64,000 nucleotides of DNA. Origin: Saprospiraceae bacterium. GTDB lineage: Bacteria > Bacteroidota > Bacteroidia > Chitinophagales > Saprospiraceae. The notes under the pieces are model-generated. The model did no database searches, was not told the DNA's origin, and saw nothing but the letters and a program-made list of their open reading frames with translations. Made by a program: the position numbers and the translations under genes. The DNA lies in the NCBI GenBank assembly GCA_021739645.1, contig JAIPBL010000001.1, forward strand, positions 62,001 through 126,000, written 5' to 3'. The stretch's first letter is position 1, and each line of letters begins with the position of its first letter. Positions 42,533 through 50,640 of the stretch are shown here, piece by piece.

Positions 42533-43708
42533 TCACCGAGCAAGGTAGTTGAAAAGCGACCGCAAGAACGGCCATTTCGGGAACCCCGAAATAATGCCCA
42601 AATCCTCCACCAAACTCGTCTCATTGTCCAGAAAGGCAAAGATTTTTTGAATGTCGTTTTTGGCGTACATCCCATTGAAAAGGCTGGGGCCAAGTTCGTT
42701 TTGGGCCTGCAAAACACCCAAGAAAACCGAATCGTAAAACCGAAATTTCGAGGAGAAAAGGCCCGTGTTCGCAGGGCGTCCAGCCTTCATGTTTTCGATT
42801 ATTTTCTGGGAATTCCGCTCACAGTTCTTGAACGAATAACCACTCGACGGTTTCACCCAACCGCCCGCCGTTCCGATGCGGACATGCTTTCCTGACGAGT
42901 ATTTTTCAAACGGAAAATCGGTCATCGGGATGATGCCGAACTCCGTTTCCACGATTTCAAATTCCTTGATTTTCAGTATCTTATCAAAATACTGGCGCAA
43001 CATTTCATCGTAAGCGCCCTCCGGCGGCAGGGTAGGGGTGAAGAGCGTAAACTCTACCAGTGCTTCCCGGCGGCTCATGGGCAGCACGTAGGTAAAACAC
43101 GTCGTATCCTGCCACCGCAGCCGATAGTCCATCATCGTGAAGCGGCTGGGGTCGAAGTGGTCGTCGGGGGTGCGAACGACCCAGCCTTTGAAGGGCTGCA
43201 GGGCGAGGGTGGAATTGTGGGATTGGGATATTGAGTTATTGGGATATTGGGTGATTGGGGAATTGTTGGGGCAGGCGACTGTCAAAAACCCAATCGGCCT
43301 TGTAATTTCCCTGCTTGCCAACGATGCGAATCGGTCCGCCATTCACCACATCAACCACCTCCTCCGACTGCCAGGTGAAGTTCGGTGCGGCGCCCAGTTC
43401 CTGTATTGCGAAGCGGTAAAAATCCAAGCCCCGCAGCATCTTGTAGCGGTAAGGCAGCAGGTCAAGCGGGTGATGGTTTTTTTCGTAGAAAAAATCACCC
43501 TGCGCCCAGGATTGCGTGAGCAGGCCGTCCCATTTCCCCACGCCTTTCTCCCAAAAACACCAAGTACGGTCGTTCTGGTCCTTGCCGTCCTTTTCGAGGG
43601 GAGGATTTGTTGCTGCGCAAAAAACGGGTCGCTGCACAAGGCAAGCGCCAACTGCAACCCGGCGGCTCCAGCCCCGATAATGGCGATGTCGTAGTGGTTT
43701 GGTGGCAT
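42533..43708 (-). pseudogene. crtY: Lycopene beta-cyclase, disrupted by two frame changes
   Basis: Three overlapping leftward frames together encode one lycopene cyclase. The first (from 43708) gives MPPNHYDIAIIGAGAAGLQLALAL, the FAD-binding fold, to about 43610. The second (about 43610-43240) gives LEKDGKDQNDRTWCFWEKG and ...GNYKADWVFDSR. The third (from about 43260 to 42533) gives LQPFKGWVVRTPDDHFDP, YVLPMSRREALVEFTLFTP, EFGIIPMTDFP and GTAGGWVKPSSGYSF. A low-complexity ATTGGG-type tract at the second junction inserts about 20 non-family residues. The product would convert lycopene to beta-carotene. It may be a true pseudogene or carry base-calling errors. Confidence 0.85.
43200..43272. repeat. 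ATTGGG-type simple repeat inside the lycopene cyclase gene
   Basis: A run of degenerate ATTGGGATATTG/GATTGGGG units. The same kind of low-complexity sequence occurs in several intergenic regions (about 740-785, 22935-22975, 62305-62335, 63308-63345), but here it lies within a coding frame at the position of a frame change. Confidence 0.75.
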
Positions 43709-43913
43709 AATGAAGGCCTAAAGTAGTTCAGCTGAGGTAATAAATGTGGGAAGGGGGGAAAGGTTTTTGGGGAGGGTAGGATTTTTGGGTAATCAAATTG
43801 CTGCTTGGAAAATGTTGCTTAGGATATTTGAAAAGCATACATTAGATTTGTAAAGAATCCGTGACAGTGCGCAAGAATTGCTCAAATGTGAGTATTGCCG
43901 AGCTGAAAATTCG

Positions 43914-43969
43914 GAGTTGCATGTTTTGGATTGTCATCCGAAAAACCGACAATCCAAAACATGCAACTC
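43914..43969. repeat. Palindrome copy 1 (22-bp perfect arms, 12-bp loop)
   Basis: Arms 43914-43935 and 43948-43969 are perfectly complementary and contain GCATGTTTTGGATTGTC and its complement. The core is shared with palindrome copy 2. Confidence 0.95.
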
Positions 43970-44049
43970 GTGGTCATTTTTAGTCCAAAATTTTCCAAAA
44001 GCTATCAAATTAGCTTGGTTGAGGTAAAATGGGTAGCGCACAGGATGGG

Positions 44050-44107
44050 GATTGACGCATTGCATGTTTTGGATTGTCGACAATCCAAAACATGCAATGC
44101 GTCAATC
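44050..44107. repeat. Palindrome copy 2: perfect 58-bp palindrome without loop
   Basis: 29 bp (44050-44078) are exactly complementary to the next 29 (44079-44107), centred on TC|GA. The inner 17 bp of each arm equal those of copy 1; the outer bases differ (GACGCATT instead of GAGTT) but differ in a compensated way, so pairing is kept. Confidence 0.95.
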
Positions 44108-44144
44108 AGTTGTTAGCAACAACATCATAACAAAAAAAAATAAA

Positions 44145-45485
44145 ATGAAGAAATACTTACTCGTAAGAGCGTGGAGATTTCACGGAGTGCTTGAAACTCA
44201 ATTCAAATCATCCCCAGAGAATTTTGATAAAAGTGGTCAACTTTTTTGTAAGAAAAAAATCACAATTCCTGACAAGCATCTGGATGGCGAAATAGAAGTT
44301 AGACGTAGAATATTCTCAAAAGAACAAATTCTCAGGAGGGAACATGATAATCATCCAGCATTAGATTTGGTCTTTGATAAAAACCTGATTAGCTCGATAA
44401 ATGAGCTTATTAATAAACAACTTGTAAAGTTACGTTCGTTGGAGAATCCCAATGAGTCAAAGATTAATTTGATTAATCTTAGCATGAGAATTACGGATTT
44501 CGGACATCTCATCACCTATTCTGAATTCGATGGTAATAGTTTTCAGAATCTTGTTTTCGTAAGAGCTGATATCATTCGTTTGTTAACTGAAATAACTTTG
44601 AGCCTTAACCCGATTTTTGATTTTCTTGTGCAACAAAAATTAATAAAATATGAGTTGCACAAGTTTGGTATACCCAACTCGTTTTATGGTTTAATTGACA
44701 TCAACGAAACTGACACATACCTATATTCTGAACATATTTTGATTTCAGAGGATTATCAGAACGAAGCAGGAAAATTATGTGAAATCTTAAACAATGAGAA
44801 AGCAGATACCGATTTAAAACCAGACTTAATTGGCTTAGGTTTTTGCATCTACAATTTAAAAGCTTCCCCTGTCTGGGTATTTACAAAGTCTGTCGACTTT
44901 GATGAAATCTCATACTATCTTGCACCAGATGTAATGGTACTATCCGAAATTACAACAATTAATTCCGCTGCGCTTCTTTATAGCGAAATATCGAAATTCT
45001 TACTTGAAAATCAACACTTATCATATCTCAAGAAATTAAGACTGAAAAAGTCAAAAACAAAATATTCGGAAACCCTAAGATATGTTTCATTAAATTACTC
45101 TCTAATACTCCAGAAAATTAGGTATAGATATGCCGATAATGATATTTGGCAACTGTCCTATGTAAAAATTTTCAAAGAAGTTAATACTCAAATAACTGAG
45201 GGGGAAGAATTATACAAGTCTTCTCAAGAAAACCTGGAACTCTTGATTTCAGCAATTGAATCAAAAGAAAATACAAAACATCAGACAACAGTTGAATTTC
45301 TTTTTTTAATTTTTGCAACCTTTACTGTTGGTTCTGCATATGTTGATGTTGTGTCCTTTAGTGAAAAGAATCATTCTAATTTTCAAGAGGTATACACCCA
45401 TTTTTTGGAAACAAAGGTATTATTAATTGGGTTGATTGCCATATTTGCTTTTTTGATAATAATCACGAAAAGACCAAGATATTAA
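44145..45485 (+). CDS. Unknown AT-rich protein with two C-terminal membrane segments (446 aa)
   Basis: Starting at the ATG at 44145 (MKKYLLVRAWRFHGVLETQ), the protein has a mixed soluble part of about 390 residues and two C-terminal hydrophobic segments (TVEFLFLIFATFTVGSAYV and VLLIGLIAIFAFLIIITKRPRY), so the N-terminal part is likely anchored to the membrane. An upstream ATG at 44052 lies inside the palindrome and is unlikely. No family was recognised. Base composition is clearly AT-richer than that of the neighbours. It is framed by palindromes on the left and a hairpin plus transposase remnant on the right, so horizontal acquisition is likely. Confidence 0.7.
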   Translation: MKKYLLVRAWRFHGVLETQFKSSPENFDKSGQLFCKKKITIPDKHLDGEIEVRRRIFSKEQILRREHDNHPALDLVFDKNLISSINELINKQLVKLRSLENPNESKINLINLSMRITDFGHLITYSEFDGNSFQNLVFVRADIIRLLTEITLSLNPIFDFLVQQKLIKYELHKFGIPNSFYGLIDINETDTYLYSEHILISEDYQNEAGKLCEILNNEKADTDLKPDLIGLGFCIYNLKASPVWVFTKSVDFDEISYYLAPDVMVLSEITTINSAALLYSEISKFLLENQHLSYLKKLRLKKSKTKYSETLRYVSLNYSLILQKIRYRYADNDIWQLSYVKIFKEVNTQITEGEELYKSSQENLELLISAIESKENTKHQTTVEFLFLIFATFTVGSAYVDVVSFSEKNHSNFQEVYTHFLETKVLLIGLIAIFAFLIIITKRPRY

Positions 45486-45498
45486 TGTTGCTATCAAA

Positions 45499-45564
45499 GC
45501 ACTCCCGACCATGCCGCCCAAGCCCACCCGCAAAGCCAACGCAGGGCGGCACGGGCGGGAGTGC
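45499..45564. repeat. Hairpin with 21-bp arms after the AT-rich gene
   Basis: Arms 45499-45519 and 45544-45564 match at 19 of 21 positions (GCACTCCC...GGGAGTGC ends) around a 24-bp loop. GC-rich, unlike the gene before it. No T-run directly follows. Confidence 0.85.
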
Positions 45565-45630
45565 AACCGTCAGATTGTGAAAAAAGTCTTCCAAAACCTT
45601 TGAAGCCAGCCAAATCGATCTATCTTTACC

Positions 45631-45960
45631 ATGTCAACAACACCAACCAACATGGCAAGAAAAACAAGGGAATCCCGGCTGCAGTACGGCCTGTTCGCCA
45701 CCCCGCTGGAAGAAATGATAGCCGATGACAACCCCGTGCGGGTCATAGACGCCTTCGTGGACGCCATGGGCCTGGCCTCCTTCGGGTTCAAGGCCGTGAC
45801 GGCCAGCCAGTTCGGCGCCCCATCCTACGACCCCTCCGACCTCCTCAAGATATACTTCTACGGCTACTTCAACCGCATACGCTCCTCCCGCTGCCTGGAG
45901 CGGGAGTGCGCCCGCAACGTCGAAATGATGTGGCTCACCGGGCGGCCCCAGTTGGCCTAA
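45631..45960 (+). pseudogene. IS1182-type transposase, N-terminal remnant
   Basis: A 109-codon frame with the DUF772 N-terminal domain: YGLFATPLEEMIADDNPVRVIDAFVDAMGL, YDPSDLLKIYFYGYFNRIRSSRCLERECARNVEMMWLTGR. It stops after the MWLTGR motif where intact transposases continue into the catalytic DDE part (about 300 more residues). No catalytic portion or terminal inverted repeats were found nearby, so this is a dead fragment. It marks a past insertion next to the AT-rich gene. Confidence 0.85.
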
Positions 45961-46051
45961 GTGTGCTCTCATTGGCGCAGGTAGTCCACCTATTCATTCA
46001 TGCAGACACCAATGCCTATTAAAAAAGCAAAAGTTCAAGCCAGTGTTCAGC

Positions 46052-46098
46052 GAAGCGGCACTGGCGGGGTTCAAGCAGAGACCTGCCAGTGCCGCTTC
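46052..46098. repeat. Hairpin with 17-bp arms downstream of the SDR gene
   Basis: GAAGCGGCACTGGCGGG (from 46052) pairs with 46082-46098 at 16 of 17 positions. It lies 8 bp beyond the stop codon of the leftward SDR gene and could act in 3'-end formation although no T-run follows. Confidence 0.75.
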
Positions 46099-46105
46099 TA
46101 CACAC

Positions 46106-47533
46106 TCATACCCTCCCCAGCCTCCCCACCATCCCCCCAAACAAAAAGAAATGAAACGGCAGCATCGCCAACCAGTACAGCCTGCCCCACAGCCCACGGG
46201 GCCGGAAGGTCGCCGTTTGCGTCAGCACCGATTCGCCGGCTTTTTCGGTGATGCAGAACTCCAGCCAAGCCTCGCCGGGCAGTTTCATCTCGGCGTAGAG
46301 CAGTAGGCGCTTGCCCGCCCGGTCGGCTATCAGCACCCGCCAGAAATCGAGGGAATCGCCGGGGTGGAGCTGGTCGGAATGGGTGCGTCCCCGCCGCAGC
46401 CCGACACCGCCCACCATCCTGTCCAGCAGCCCACGGATTTTCCAAAGAAAATCGCCGTAGTACCAGCCCTGCTGGCCGCCGATGCTCCAAATCCGGTCGA
46501 GCACCTGCGGCTCTTGGCCAGTCACGATACGGCTTTTTTCGTCCTTGAAGACGCCGAATCTCGGCACTTCGACGTATTCCATCAGCTTGGGATTGGTGTC
46601 AAAAGAGCTGAAAGCGTCTTTCCAACTGCTCACCACCATGTGCTGTTCGATGCGCCGGAAGGCCAGTTCCACGGCTGTTTTATACGACATCAGTTCGATG
46701 CCCAGCTCGGCAGCCAAGTTGTTCGGGCGACAAATCACGTTGATTTTCATGCTGTCCACGAGGTTTTGCGCCAAGTGGTAGGAGGTGGACGTGATGAAAT
46801 ACAGCCAGTACGAGGAGAGTTTCGGCGTCATCACCGGCACGGAGACGATGAACCGCCGCAGCCCCCGCACCTCGGCGAATTTCAGCAGCATTTGCTGGTA
46901 GGTCAGTACGTCCGGCCCGCCGATGTCGAAGTCGTGGTCGTAAGTATTTTCCCGGCCCATTACCCCCGACAAAAACTGGATGACGTTGCGGATGCCGATG
47001 GGCTGGCAGAGCGTATTGAGCCATTTCGGGGCGACCATGACGGGCAGTTTTTCCACCAAATCCCGAATGATTTCAAAAGAGGCGCTGCCAGAACCGACGA
47101 TGATGCCCGCCCGCAAAACGGTCACTGGCACCTTGCCGCTGCGCAATATTTTCTCCACTTCGAAGCGGCTGCTGAGGTGTTCGGAAAGCTCGTCCTCATT
47201 GACAATCCCGCTGAGGTAGATGATTTGGCGACATTGCGAAGCGGACACCAACCTCGAAAAATGCTCGGCGGTGCGGGCTTCTTTCTCCGCAAAATCGCCT
47301 TTGCTGCTCATGGAGTGAATGAGGAAAAACGCCACGTCGAGGTCGGCGGGGAAGACCGTGCCCGGCGCTGGGTCGAGGAAGTCCACTTCGATGATTTTGA
47401 AGTTCTCGTGCGTCGGCCCATTGAAGCGCCTGCGGTTTCGGACGCAGCAATAAACCGTGTGCCCCTGTTCGAGCAGCACGGGGAGCAGTCGTTGGCCGAT
47501 ATAACCGTTGGCGCCGGTGAGGAGTATTTTCAT
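46106..47533 (-). CDS. SDR-family NAD(P)-binding oxidoreductase with DUF2867 domain
   Basis: A 475-residue protein. The start MKILLTGANGYIGQRLLPVLLEQGH is a Rossmann fold with the atypical SDR TGANGYIG motif. RAGIIVGSGSASFEIIRDLVEKLPVMVAPKWL (near 140-170) and FDIGGPDVLTYQQML (near 205) are typical of NmrA/YbjT-like members. The last ~150 residues (WSIGGQQGWYYGDFLWKIRGLLDRMVGG, and FWRVLIADRAGKRLLLYAEMKLPGEAWLEF) are the DUF2867 domain. The substrate is unknown. The next gene upstream, DUF2071, is separated by a perfect inverted repeat. Confidence 0.92.
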   Translation of the reverse strand: MKILLTGANGYIGQRLLPVLLEQGHTVYCCVRNRRRFNGPTHENFKIIEVDFLDPAPGTVFPADLDVAFFLIHSMSSKGDFAEKEARTAEHFSRLVSASQCRQIIYLSGIVNEDELSEHLSSRFEVEKILRSGKVPVTVLRAGIIVGSGSASFEIIRDLVEKLPVMVAPKWLNTLCQPIGIRNVIQFLSGVMGRENTYDHDFDIGGPDVLTYQQMLLKFAEVRGLRRFIVSVPVMTPKLSSYWLYFITSTSYHLAQNLVDSMKINVICRPNNLAAELGIELMSYKTAVELAFRRIEQHMVVSSWKDAFSSFDTNPKLMEYVEVPRFGVFKDEKSRIVTGQEPQVLDRIWSIGGQQGWYYGDFLWKIRGLLDRMVGGVGLRRGRTHSDQLHPGDSLDFWRVLIADRAGKRLLLYAEMKLPGEAWLEFCITEKAGESVLTQTATFRPRGLWGRLYWLAMLPFHFFLFGGMVGRLGRV

Positions 47534-47589
47534 GTGAGTTACAACAGGAGATTTGGGTAAATGTTAGCGTCCAGCGAAGAAGTTGGGGC

Positions 47590-47687
47590 GGATAGGACAC
47601 GGATTGGACGGATTAAACAGATTTACACGGTTTTTAAAACATAAATCTGTGAAAATCATTTCAATCCGTCCAATCCGTGTCCTATCC
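47590..47687. repeat. Inverted repeat with perfect 25-bp arms
   Basis: Arms 47590-47614 and 47663-47687 are perfectly complementary (GGATAGGACACGGATTGG start). The 48-bp centre has a second, smaller pair (ACAGATTTA/TAAATCTGT). It fills the junction between the DUF2071 and SDR genes. Confidence 0.93.
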
Positions 47688-47702
47688 CTCCCGGTTTGTC
47701 CA

Positions 47703-48410
47703 TCAAATTTTTCGCCGACGCTCCACCGTTATTGCCGAGCCTTCCGCCAGCATGACCGAGGTTGGTTTCATGCCGTTCAGCAAGCGGAAATCCTCGCCAT
47801 AGTTTAGTGCAAAATCTGCTTTGATTTCGTGGTTTTTGACTTCGTAAACCTCCCATTTCGGGTGCGTCACTTGGTACTCGATGGTCGTGTGCTCGTCGTG
47901 CCGAGAGTAGCCCCAGTAATGTTCGGTGATAAATTCCGCCTCGCTTCCCGGCTGCAAGGGGAGTGCTTCTAACCCTGCTTCAACTTTGAGGGAATGCCAT
48001 TGGCCGCCCATTTTCCAATCGTATTGAACCTCCTGCGAGGCAGCCTTTATTTCCCAGCGGTGGCGCATCGGCATGGATTTGTAATGCTCTTTGTAAAGTA
48101 GGTTGGCGACTTGGGCAATGGCTATTTTCGGCACAAATTCATTGATGAAAACCACGCCCCGTTTCCATTCGCCTTCGGAAAAATGGCGGACGTAAAACCG
48201 CAGGTTTACTTCTTCAAACTCGGTGTGAAACGGTACTGGGATGCCCAGCACCCGAACTTTTTTGAACATAAAACCAACGAGGCTGACGTAGCATCGCCCG
48301 TTCCAGATGTCCAGTTCGGTGCCTTGCGGAAGGTACTTGAAAAGTAGGGAAGGTTCGACCTCAAAATTTGTCAACGCCAGTTTTCGCCATTCGGCGTTTA
48401 GGAAACTCAT
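47703..48410 (-). CDS. DUF2071 (YqjF-like) family protein
   Basis: A 235-residue protein: FLNAEWRKLALTNFEVEPSLLFKYLPQGTELDIWNGRCYVSLVGFMFKKVRVLGIPVPFHTEFEEVNLRFYVR is the full DUF2071 start. HRWEIKAASQEVQYDWKMGG and FITEHYWGYSRHDEHTTIEYQVTHPKWEVY follow. The fold resembles acetoacetate-decarboxylase-like beta barrels; the function is not established. It is cytosolic, with no signal peptide, and may share a transcript with the SDR gene. Confidence 0.88.
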   Translation of the reverse strand: MSFLNAEWRKLALTNFEVEPSLLFKYLPQGTELDIWNGRCYVSLVGFMFKKVRVLGIPVPFHTEFEEVNLRFYVRHFSEGEWKRGVVFINEFVPKIAIAQVANLLYKEHYKSMPMRHRWEIKAASQEVQYDWKMGGQWHSLKVEAGLEALPLQPGSEAEFITEHYWGYSRHDEHTTIEYQVTHPKWEVYEVKNHEIKADFALNYGEDFRLLNGMKPTSVMLAEGSAITVERRRKI

Positions 48411-48537
48411 TTGCGCATATTTTGCTGATAAACAGGCAGGTTGTTGGAATGTTTACCGGAATGGATAATCGCATTTTACGCTGCACTATTCGGGAAAACC
48501 TATTTGTGAGCAGTATAATTTGCGAAAAACGGCCAAA

Positions 48538-49167
48538 TCAAAGGTTCAAAGTCGCTGCAATTATCTTTGCTAACGTAAATGCGCCTTCTATATCTGGATG
48601 CAAATCATCAGGATAATGGGCAGGATAATCATCCACCATGTAATGGGTGTCGGCTACTTCTAAATGATAGTCTTCGGCAATATGGTCAATGATGGGTATA
48701 ATCACGACTTTAACCAATGAGTCGGAAATTGGTGCCAATTGGAATAAAGGGGGTGAGTAGCAAAGTACGATTCTTGGATTTGAGTCCAATCCTTGGAACA
48801 AATCAATCATGTCCCGATAGTCGTTTTCAAAATTAGCCATAACGGCTGAGTTAAGTCCATGCACATCATTTGTTCCCAGCATTATGACGATGATGCTTGG
48901 CTTGTCTTTCAGTAATTTTGAAAATGCTTCTGTTTCCCAAATTGGGGCAAAACAATTTTTTACAAGGCAAGTCCCGCCAACGCCATAGTTGGAAACTTTA
49001 TAATCGCCTGGTACCAGGGATTCTAGCTCGTCAGGCATGTTTGCAGAAGGTACGCCCTGGGTAATGCTATCCCCCAAGGCACCGATACGAATAAAAGGTT
49101 TTTCCTTTTTGCAGCCCAGTGTCAGGAAGCTAACTAAAAGTGCGATGTAGCCTAAGTGATTTTTCAT
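48538..49167 (-). CDS. SGNH/GDSL-family lipoprotein hydrolase
   Basis: From the ATG at 49167 the product is 209 residues and begins MKNHLGYIALLVSFLTLGCKK, a lipoprotein signal peptide with a Cys at the end of the hydrophobic stretch. An ATG six codons upstream (49185) is less likely. The SGNH blocks are IGALGDSITQG (nucleophile Ser), YGVGGT, IVIMLGTNDVHG and DDLHPDIEGA (catalytic Asp/His). Such enzymes cleave acyl or acetyl esters of lipids or sugars; here it should be membrane-anchored outside the cytosol. Confidence 0.87.
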   Translation of the reverse strand: MKNHLGYIALLVSFLTLGCKKEKPFIRIGALGDSITQGVPSANMPDELESLVPGDYKVSNYGVGGTCLVKNCFAPIWETEAFSKLLKDKPSIIVIMLGTNDVHGLNSAVMANFENDYRDMIDLFQGLDSNPRIVLCYSPPLFQLAPISDSLVKVVIIPIIDHIAEDYHLEVADTHYMVDDYPAHYPDDLHPDIEGAFTLAKIIAATLNL

Positions 49168-49186
49168 GACTATTCCAACGTTCACT

Positions 49187-49471
49187 TCAGACGCCCACTT
49201 TAGTCACCTCCCTAATCATCTCGTAGTTCAGTGGCTGGTGCTGTAAATCGGAGAAACGGCGGATGCTGAAATTTGGCTCAAAAGTGAACTTCATGCCATT
49301 GCGCATCGTCCAGCCGTTCTTAGGATTTTCGATTTCATTGAGCAGCAGCCCGATGCCGTTGGCGGATTTCACCACATCCCGGACGGAGTACATTTTGTCC
49401 TTGAAGGGGCGGTTCGGGATGTCGGCCATTTGTTCCGGCGTGAAGTTGTCGTCTATGCAGATGATGTCCAT
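49187..49471 (-). CDS. Hypothetical protein (94 aa)
   Basis: A 94-residue protein, MDIICIDDNFTPEQMADIPNRPFKDKMYSVRDVVKSANG..., without a signal or membrane segment. The sequence is ordinary and compact, and its start is only ~20 bp from the end of the flanking genes on the same strand, which supports it being coded. Small proteins of this type are common in Bacteroidota but the function is unknown. It could share a transcript with the DUF6435 gene upstream and the lipoprotein gene downstream. Confidence 0.7.
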   Translation of the reverse strand: MDIICIDDNFTPEQMADIPNRPFKDKMYSVRDVVKSANGIGLLLNEIENPKNGWTMRNGMKFTFEPNFSIRRFSDLQHQPLNYEMIREVTKVGV

Positions 49472-49504
49472 ATCGTTGTTTTTGATACAAAAATAGCTCG
49501 AACC

Positions 49505-49675
49505 TCACGATTGTTGTATCTCCTCCAATTTTTTTGCGATTTCTTCCGCCTCCGCTGACTTTTGGGCAAAGCCCTTGATGTCGCCTTTGCGTTGCAAATC
49601 ACGGGCTTCTTCGAGCAATTTGGCATATTGTTCCCTCAGTTGCTTGGCGGGGTCTTTTTTGAATAGTCTGAACAT
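49505..49675 (-). CDS. DUF6435 family small protein (56 aa)
   Basis: A 56-codon frame from 49675: MFRLFKKDPAKQLREQYAKLLEEA continues with ...RKGDIKGFAQKSAEAEEIAKKLEEI. The FKKDP start and Arg/Gly-rich middle match the DUF6435 family of small Bacteroidota/gammaproteobacterial proteins. It is strongly helical and highly charged. The function is unknown. Confidence 0.8.
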   Translation of the reverse strand: MFRLFKKDPAKQLREQYAKLLEEARDLQRKGDIKGFAQKSAEAEEIAKKLEEIQQS

Positions 49676-49689
49676 GGTGGTGATTGTTT

Positions 49690-49746
49690 TAAGTACTTCC
49701 GTTAAATTAGTTTAGAGTATAAATTGTGCAAGTAATTGATTTTCAA
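49690..49746. repeat. Dispersed repeat, copy A (57 bp)
   Basis: Matches the inverted copy at 63399-63455 at 54 of 57 positions, with a shared TTAGTTTAGAG core. Both copies lie in gene-free DNA, each upstream of a plus-strand gene. Confidence 0.9.
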
Positions 49747-49963
49747 GATCAAACCAAATACCTACTTATTGGTTGTATCCAAGATTTATTTTTTATTTTT
49801 ATTTGAAAATATAAGTGACCTGTTCCAAGTTTTTGTATCTTATTGAGACTGGGTTCCTTTTCCTTTCTTGGCTCTTTGTCAAAGAACCCCCTTTCTTAAA
49901 AGGAATTCTATTCATTGTACTAACCGTTTTTTATAAAAACACCCTGCTTAAATCAAAGTACCC

Positions 49964-50584
49964 ATGTTCCAAATGTTAAACGACCTAAAAGCTACCATTC
50001 CGAACAGCCTAATTTCCGAAGCTGCTGACACTTTGGTTGAAAGAGAAAAAAGCATTGATTTGGCATTGAATGTATTAATTCCAACCTGTCTTTACGGTTT
50101 GACAATTAAGTCTTCGAGTCACCGATTTTCTCAGATTTTTAAAACTTTGAGCCATAGGCGCAACCTGGGTTTCCACAACCAACTTGACAACTTCCTGAGC
50201 GAGGATGAAGTGTTTTTTGGTGACCCAAGAGAGGTGACCCAACGAATGAAAAGCGACATTTTTGGTAAAAAAATGGATGAAATCCTAATCTTTATTAGCG
50301 AATACGCGGATATTAAAGAAGGGTCAACTGCTGCTCTCGTGAACTTGGTATGCCCAGTTATCCTTAACTATTTGGGCAATAAAATATCGGATGAAAACAT
50401 GAACGCAGCGGGCATGTCGGTCTTTCTGTTCAGCCAAAAATACGATATTGAAGGGACGCTACCCAATGACTTAGAAGATTTGCTATCGTCAGTATTAATA
50501 CATCCCGAAACAAAAAGGCAGCAGAAAAAACCATGCTTCCTCTTCGGTTTCTTCGATGATATATTTAAAGGCCGGGACAACTAG
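49964..50584 (+). CDS. DUF937-like protein (206 aa)
   Basis: A 206-residue soluble protein. MFQMLNDLKATIPNSLISEAADTLVEREKSIDLALNVLIPTCLYGLTIKSSS fits the DUF937 pattern, in which an alpha-helical start is followed by repeated ALxxLIPTxLxGL-type segments. A basic Phe-rich C-terminus (KPCFLFGFFDDIFKGRDN) follows. The role is unknown. DUF937 regions are found alone or next to OmpA domains in Bacteroidota. It stands alone on the plus strand between leftward genes. Confidence 0.7.
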   Translation: MFQMLNDLKATIPNSLISEAADTLVEREKSIDLALNVLIPTCLYGLTIKSSSHRFSQIFKTLSHRRNLGFHNQLDNFLSEDEVFFGDPREVTQRMKSDIFGKKMDEILIFISEYADIKEGSTAALVNLVCPVILNYLGNKISDENMNAAGMSVFLFSQKYDIEGTLPNDLEDLLSSVLIHPETKRQQKKPCFLFGFFDDIFKGRDN

Positions 50585-50640
50585 GCCAATCATAAATTGG
50601 AAATTGATACAACATCCCAATTTCCCAATTTCAAGACTAC

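Larger units (their letters stand above)
43709..44144. other. Gene-free region with twin palindromes upstream of an AT-rich gene
   Basis: No gene was recognised in these 436 bp. The right half carries two related palindromes (43914-43969 and 44050-44107) separated by 80 bp, then GTTGTTAGCAAC, itself a small palindrome, and an A-rich leader before the ATG at 44145. Confidence 0.65.

Noticed and set aside
44050-44107. Perfect palindrome as a rho-independent terminator
   Set aside because: No T-run on either side and not placed after a recognised gene; the loopless arms differ from a normal terminator.
46364-47560. Plus-strand frame (398 codons) antisense to the SDR gene
   Set aside because: His-rich shadow frame without motifs; the SDR/DUF2867 gene on the other strand explains the region.
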